Assembly (NCBI GenBank): GCA_041624375.1
Contig: JBFJVD010000015.1
Span: forward strand, 1-27,030
Direction of reading: 5' to 3'
DNA length: 27,030 nt
Source: JBFJVD01 sp041624375
Lineage (GTDB): Bacteria > Chloroflexota > Anaerolineae > Anaerolineales > E44-bin32
A model generated the notes under the pieces. That model did not search any database and was not told where the DNA came from. It was given only the letters and a program-made list of their open reading frames with translations. Below are positions 23,185 to 27,030 of this stretch, piece by piece (positions within the stretch are counted from its first letter, which is position 1; each line of letters begins with the position of its first letter). The position numbers and the translations under genes were made by a program.

Positions 23185-24654
23185 GTGATCAAGCCATCCC
23201 ACAGCGGCCTGCTCTTGCTCGTTCTCCTTGCCAGCATTCTCGTCGCTTGCGGCGAAGGCGGGCAGGCGCCCCCGGACTCGCCCATCCCGTCCTCCCCAAC
23301 GGAAGCCTCCACACCCACGACCCAGCCAGATGATCCAGCCCCAGCCGAGACGACGGCGCCAGTGATTCCGGCTGGCAGCTACGACCTTACCGGCGTCATC
23401 TGGTTCGACGTCTGCGAGGCGGAGGCCCCGTCGGATGACATTCCGGCGGGATGCCAAGTGGAGGGCGATATGCTGTTCTCGGATGGCGTCCGTGGCGACA
23501 GCGAAGAGGGCATCGCGGGCCTCGAAGTGCTGCTTGGATCGGGAGCGTGTCCATCGATGGGGCTGGCGACGGCGAGAACCGACGCCGATGGGCGCTTCAA
23601 TTTCAAAGACCTTGAACCCGGGACCTACTGCCTCTCCATGGATGCGGAAGGAACACCCAACGCTGGACTGCTTGGCGAAGGCATCTGGTCCGCCGAGCAA
23701 ACGGCGGAAGGCGCTGTCACAGTGACGCTTGGAGAGGAGTCACCCGGCGCCGAAGTAGGCTTCGGGTGGGCACCGAGGCCGGCTGAGCCTGTCGTTGTAG
23801 CCGAGACTGGCTGCACGAACCGAGCCGCATTCTACGAGGATGTCACCATTCCAGATGGAACCGTCTTCCGACAGGGTGACTCGTTCACCAAGATTTGGAA
23901 GCTGCGCAATGTGGGCACCTGCTCCTGGGAGGAGGGCTATCAGCTCGTCTTCGGGAAAGGTTCGAGGATGGGTGGGGCGGAATCCATCGCCCTGCCGGCT
24001 GAAGTGCCGCCGGGTGGCGTCGTCGAGGTTTCCGTTGACCTGACAGCTCCCGACTCGCCGGGCACGCATCTAGGGCACTGGCAGCTGGCCGATTCGGCTG
24101 GGGTCCGGTTTGGCGTCGGCAACAACGCCACGGACTTCTTTTGGGTGATGATCAGCGTGACCTGGCCAGCATCTTCGCAGGTTGCCGCCGCGCCGAGCGC
24201 CGATCCGGCAGCCACCGGCGTGACGACTTCCGCCGGGTGCACGACTGAACGCAACGAAGGTTTCGAGGCCGAAGTGCTCTCGCTCATCAATGCCCAGCGC
24301 GCAGCCTTTGGACTTCAGGCGCTCAGGCTCCAGCCGGCCCTGAGCGCGGCAGCGCGCACGCACAGCATCGATATGGGCTGCAACGGGCTGACTGGCCATA
24401 TCGGTTCGGACGGCTCTGACTGGTTTGCTCGCATTACGGCGCAGGGTTACGCCTACGGCCGCGCGTATGAAAATGTGTACTTCGGGGTCCCAGCCTACGG
24501 TGGGACACCAAGCGGCGCGGTGACCTGGTGGATGAACAGCAAGGTTCACCGAGACAACATCCTGAATCCCAACATCACGGAGATCGGGGTCGGATATGCG
24601 TTCCACGTTGGGAGCGGCTATGGTTACTATGTCACCGTGTTCAATGCGCCCTGA
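23185..24654 (+). CDS. Surface lipoprotein with prealbumin-like, NBR1 Ig-like and CAP domains
   Basis: A 489-residue exported lipoprotein. After a short basic start, a hydrophobic helix (GLLLLVLLASILVAC) ends in a lipobox with C22 as the lipidated residue, then a Pro/Thr/Ser-rich stalk to about 60. Residues about 65-195 form a repeat-type beta domain of the SdrD B kind (GRFNFKDLEPGTYCLSMD). Residues about 209-325 are an NBR1 central-like Ig domain (WKLRNVGTCSW). Residues about 358-487 are a CAP/SCP domain with H393, E429 and H455 in the expected sites (ARTHS, YENVYF, VHRDNIL). CAP domains act in lipid binding or proteolysis in various settings, and the substrate here is unknown. The GTG at 23185 is preferred: GGAG lies 7 bases before it and the promoter start lies at 23140. 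Such NBR1-type Ig domains in bacterial lipoproteins are, from memory, frequent in Chloroflexota. Confidence 0.85.
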   Translation: MIKPSHSGLLLLVLLASILVACGEGGQAPPDSPIPSSPTEASTPTTQPDDPAPAETTAPVIPAGSYDLTGVIWFDVCEAEAPSDDIPAGCQVEGDMLFSDGVRGDSEEGIAGLEVLLGSGACPSMGLATARTDADGRFNFKDLEPGTYCLSMDAEGTPNAGLLGEGIWSAEQTAEGAVTVTLGEESPGAEVGFGWAPRPAEPVVVAETGCTNRAAFYEDVTIPDGTVFRQGDSFTKIWKLRNVGTCSWEEGYQLVFGKGSRMGGAESIALPAEVPPGGVVEVSVDLTAPDSPGTHLGHWQLADSAGVRFGVGNNATDFFWVMISVTWPASSQVAAAPSADPAATGVTTSAGCTTERNEGFEAEVLSLINAQRAAFGLQALRLQPALSAAARTHSIDMGCNGLTGHIGSDGSDWFARITAQGYAYGRAYENVYFGVPAYGGTPSGAVTWWMNSKVHRDNILNPNITEIGVGYAFHVGSGYGYYVTVFNAP

Positions 24655-24689
24655 GCGCTCCGGGCTCTCCGAACCCCGAGGAGGCGTTC

Positions 24690-24881
24690 ATGTCTGAGAA
24701 GCGACAAGCATTCGATACCTGGCTCGGGATTGGCCTGCTCGGCTGCGCGCTGGCCGGCGCGCTGGGTTTCGTGGTCGCCGTGATCGGTCTCTTCAACGCT
24801 GATTTGGTCGCTTCGGCTGCGGGTCTGATCGCAGCTGCGATTGCATTTGGCGCCCTGGTAAACAGTCTGCTGGGTGCCTGA
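24690..24881 (+). CDS. Small two-helix membrane protein, unknown function
   Basis: A 63-residue protein beginning MSEKRQAFDTWLGIG, with two hydrophobic helices (about residues 12-33 and 37-60) separated by a short NAD turn. The ATG has an excellent GAGGAGG 5 bases upstream. It starts 35 bases after the lipoprotein stop, and its TGA is in the same frame as the MFS gene that follows. No family is recognised. Confidence 0.75.
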   Translation: MSEKRQAFDTWLGIGLLGCALAGALGFVVAVIGLFNADLVASAAGLIAAAIAFGALVNSLLGA

Positions 24882-24950
24882 GCGGATAGGTCCCCGCTTC
24901 TGATTCCGCCACGAAACGTCCTGCTTCTCAGCCTGGCCAGGGCGCTGGGG

Positions 24951-26090
24951 ATGACCGGCCCGTCGGTCGTCGTCTTGCTGGCCGGCATCGTTGGCGCTGA
25001 TCTCGCGCCCGTCCCCGAGCTGGCGACGCTTCCGGTTTCCTTGATGGTTCTCGGCACTGCGCTGGCCTCGATCCCGGCAGCGCTGATCATGCAGCGTATC
25101 GGGCGTCGCAACGGATTCGTCGGGGCTGCGCTGCTGGGAGTCGGCGCGGCCGGATTGGGTGCCTACGCCGTGCTGGCCGGCAACTTCCTCCTGCTCGGGG
25201 TGGCGGCGCTGTTGATCGGCGCCAACAGTGCCTTCGCCCAGCAGTATCGATTCGCCGCCGCCGAAAGCGTGCCTGAGGCGCAAGCAGGCCGTGCCGTTTC
25301 GATCGTCCTGTTCGGCTCAATCCTCGCCGGCTACCTGGGACCGGAGGCGGCCACCCGTGGACAGCGACTGCTTCAGGTCCCCTACGCCGGTGGTTTTCTT
25401 GCACTGGCACTGCTCTTCCTGGCGAGCGCCGTCGCGCTCGCGTTTCTGAAGGACATCAGACCAACGCAGGCGAGCGTGGGGGGTTCGGAACGCCCGCTGA
25501 AGATGATTGTGGGCCAACCGATGTTCCTGGTGGCGATGATTGCCAGCGCCGTGTCCTACGGGGTGATGAGCCTGATCATGACCGCAACCCCCGTTCACCT
25601 CCACCGCATGCAGGGCGCGAGCCTGGATCAAACCGCCTTGATCATCCAGAGCCATGTGGTCGCGATGTACCTGCCCCTGCTGTTCACCGGCTGGCTGACA
25701 GAGAGATTTGGCGTGAGGCGGCTGATGCTCGCCGGCGCAGTCTGTCTCTTTCTCACTGTGGCCGCTGGCGTGATGAGCGAATCACTGCTCCATTACTGGA
25801 TCACGCTCGTTCTGCTGGGGATCGGCTGGAATCTGCTCTTCGTCGGCGGAACGGTCATGCTCACCTTGAGCTATCATCCCGCCGAGCGCTTCAAGGCGCA
25901 GGCAGTAAACGACTTCGTTGTGTTCGGCGTCACCGCGCTGGCGTCCCTTTCCGCCGGGGCCATGATCTTTCGAGCCGGGTGGGAGGCGATGAATCTGCTG
26001 CCGCTCCCCTTCCTGGTGCTCGTCGTGGTGTCCCTCTACCTCCTAAGCACCCGGAAGCTCGCCGCACCCGAGCCGGCGGCTTCGGACTGA
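24951..26090 (+). CDS. MFS-family transporter
   Basis: A major facilitator with about 11 to 12 hydrophobic helices and short basic loops, including MQRIGRRNGF after the second helix and ERFGVRRLML between helices of the second half. The substrate is not recognisable. The first ATG is at 24951, but the frame is open right back to the TGA of the small gene and translates upstream as IPPRNVLLLSLARALG, which looks like the true start of helix 1. No ATG, GTG or TTG exists in that stretch. Real initiation could be at CTG 24900 or ATT 24903, about 8 to 12 bases after an AGG; coordinates here use the ATG as a conservative choice. With the ATG the first helix is shortened. Confidence 0.88.
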   Translation: MTGPSVVVLLAGIVGADLAPVPELATLPVSLMVLGTALASIPAALIMQRIGRRNGFVGAALLGVGAAGLGAYAVLAGNFLLLGVAALLIGANSAFAQQYRFAAAESVPEAQAGRAVSIVLFGSILAGYLGPEAATRGQRLLQVPYAGGFLALALLFLASAVALAFLKDIRPTQASVGGSERPLKMIVGQPMFLVAMIASAVSYGVMSLIMTATPVHLHRMQGASLDQTALIIQSHVVAMYLPLLFTGWLTERFGVRRLMLAGAVCLFLTVAAGVMSESLLHYWITLVLLGIGWNLLFVGGTVMLTLSYHPAERFKAQAVNDFVVFGVTALASLSAGAMIFRAGWEAMNLLPLPFLVLVVVSLYLLSTRKLAAPEPAASD

Positions 26091-26204
26091 GGCGTTCCCG
26101 AACTTGCTGAATTGCAGATCCGAAGTATCCAACCGGACCCCTCATCAGGGATCGGTCGACACACTCCCCCATACGGGGGATATCGATCCCCGCACTCGCC
26201 TGTC

Positions 26205-26235
26205 TTGAACCTGCGACAACGCTCTGCTGTAGGAT
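26205..26235 (+). promoter_or_regulatory. Weak promoter candidate for the VOC gene
   Basis: TTGAAC (26205-26210) and TAGGAT (26230-26235) are separated by 19 bases, which is longer than optimal. The rest of the 215-base gap between the MFS and VOC genes shows only a short hairpin (CCCCC-ATAC-GGGGG) without a T-run. Confidence 0.3.
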
Positions 26236-26305
26236 AGGAAGGACCCATCCCCGGCGGATCATCGCCGAATCCTGGTCACCTGGCCCCATCATGAGGAGGT
26301 GCACA

Positions 26306-26683
26306 ATGCTCGGAGATTCCCCTGTCCTGGTTTCGATGCCGGCCGTCGATCTCTCGCGAGCGACGAGTTTCTATCGGGACACGCTTGGGTTGAAGCAGCT
26401 CGAAGGGCCGGAAGGAGGCGCATCAGTCTTCGAGGCCGGCGCCGGAACGCGGTTGTTCATCTATCAGCGCGGGCCGACCAAAGCCGACCACACCGCTGCT
26501 TCGTTCATGGTGGACGACATGGAGGCGGTGGTCGATGGTCTGACCGAGCGCGGTGTTGTGTTCGAGCAATACGACTTTGGTGAAATCAAGACCAACGCCA
26601 AAGGCATCGCCGTCCGTGGTGAGAGCATGGCCGCCTGGTTCAAGGACACGGAGGGGAATATTCTCGGCCTCACCTCGATGTAA
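26306..26683 (+). CDS. VOC-fold (glyoxalase/bleomycin-resistance-like) protein
   Basis: A 125-residue protein of two beta-alpha-beta-beta-beta modules. DLSRATSFYRDTLGLK (near 15-30) is the usual first module, and AAWFKDTEGNILGLTSM at the end supplies the metal-ligand glutamate position. The ATG at 26306 is preceded by AGGAGG at 6 bases, better than the ATG five codons upstream. The family includes glyoxalases, dioxygenases and binding proteins, so the reaction is unknown. It converges with the hydantoinase gene, and no terminator lies in the 26 bases between them. Confidence 0.85.
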   Translation: MLGDSPVLVSMPAVDLSRATSFYRDTLGLKQLEGPEGGASVFEAGAGTRLFIYQRGPTKADHTAASFMVDDMEAVVDGLTERGVVFEQYDFGEIKTNAKGIAVRGESMAAWFKDTEGNILGLTSM

Positions 26684-26709
26684 GCGATCGCCGCGCCGGT
26701 GAGGCGAGA

Positions 26710-27030
26710 CTACTGAAACGCGCCGCTGCGTTTGCGCGCCAGAAAACGGCCCATGCCGGGCCTGCCAAGCCATCGATCGCCATCGACGATCAGGTTCCCG
26801 CGCAGGAAGACTCTCTCCGGATAGCCGATCAGCTCCCACCCCTCGAACAAGTTGTAATCCGTTCGGTGGCGGGCCTGTGCTTGCCCATAGATAACCCGCC
26901 GGTCGGGATCCCAGATCACAATGTCGGCATCAGCGCCCGGGAGCAATGTCCCTTTGCGCGGGTATAGCCCGAAGATCCTGGCCGGCTGAGTCGCAGTCAG
27001 CGCAACAAACTGATTGGGTGTGAGGCGGCC
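26710..27030 (-). CDS. Hydantoinase/dihydropyrimidinase, C-terminal part (runs off the window)
   Basis: The last 106 residues of a cyclic amidohydrolase that opens dihydropyrimidine or hydantoin rings. Visible: the helix VALTATQPARIFGLYPRKG, then GADADIVIWDPDR, the composite-domain strands with TDYNLFEGWE, VFLRGNLIVDG, and a GRFLARKRSGAF end, all typical of the dihydropyrimidinase group. The frame is open to the right edge, so the listed part is truncated by the window, not by mutation. In E. coli a hydantoinase gene (hyuA) lies in the same neighbourhood as yqeB, yqeC, mocA and ssnA; here it is about 6.5 kb from ssnA on the same strand, separated by unrelated genes. Confidence 0.9.
   Translation of the reverse strand, partial: GRLTPNQFVALTATQPARIFGLYPRKGTLLPGADADIVIWDPDRRVIYGQAQARHRTDYNLFEGWELIGYPERVFLRGNLIVDGDRWLGRPGMGRFLARKRSGAFQ

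Noticed and set aside
1..27030. Mobile elements, CRISPR arrays, tRNA genes
   Set aside because: No transposase, terminal repeats, regularly spaced direct repeats or cloverleaf pattern were found on reading the window.

Overview
The window looks like a high-GC chromosomal piece from a free-living bacterium, most likely of the phylum Chloroflexota. The phylum call is inference. It rests on the mix of coenzyme F420 biosynthesis, a CBS-containing family II pyrophosphatase, and a surface lipoprotein joining an NBR1-type Ig-like domain to a CAP domain. There is no sign of phage, insertion sequence, CRISPR or tRNA. Nearly everything up to 22951 is on the minus strand, so it is described here in transcription order where useful.

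Core end (1-2967, minus strand): a CheY-like single receiver, then aspS, then a probable structured small RNA (6S-like) with its own terminator, then the start of recA, which runs off the left edge. The aspS leader carries a good sigma70-type promoter, a 28-codon upstream ORF, a terminator hairpin just before the ribosome binding site, and an upstream segment that can pair with one arm of that hairpin. This is the form of an attenuator.

Main block (3045-20249, minus strand): seventeen genes packed head to tail, many with ATGA or GTGA overlaps. Order: ssnA-type aminohydrolase, F420-dependent NADP reductase, cofE, an F420-type PPOX-fold protein, an FbiB-like nitroreductase, cofD, cofC, a luciferase-like F420 oxidoreductase, a PaaI thioesterase, a CBS/DHH pyrophosphatase, xdhC, a fused FAD-FeS hydroxylase subunit, a small membrane protein, an unfamiliar protein whose C-terminal third looks like a purine nucleoside phosphorylase, the molybdopterin subunit of a xanthine-dehydrogenase-type enzyme, yqeB, and a yqeC-mocA fusion. 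The block joins two redox systems. One is F420 synthesis and use. The other is a molybdenum hydroxylase with the accessory set (SsnA, YqeB, YqeC, MocA, XdhC) known from selenium-dependent molybdenum hydroxylases. A hydantoinase/dihydropyrimidinase end at the right edge (26710-27030) also fits the E. coli-type neighbourhood of those genes. The likely theme is purine or other N-heterocycle catabolism with hydride carried by F420 and NADP. The pyrophosphatase could pull forward the pyrophosphate-releasing steps of CofC and MocA.

Right part (20399-27030): msrB and a P1B-4-type metal ATPase with an unusual cysteine cluster on the minus strand; then, divergently on plus, the NBR1/CAP lipoprotein, a small two-helix membrane protein, an MFS transporter whose true start seems to be non-canonical, and a VOC-fold protein. 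The truncated hydantoinase converges on the VOC gene from the right edge.
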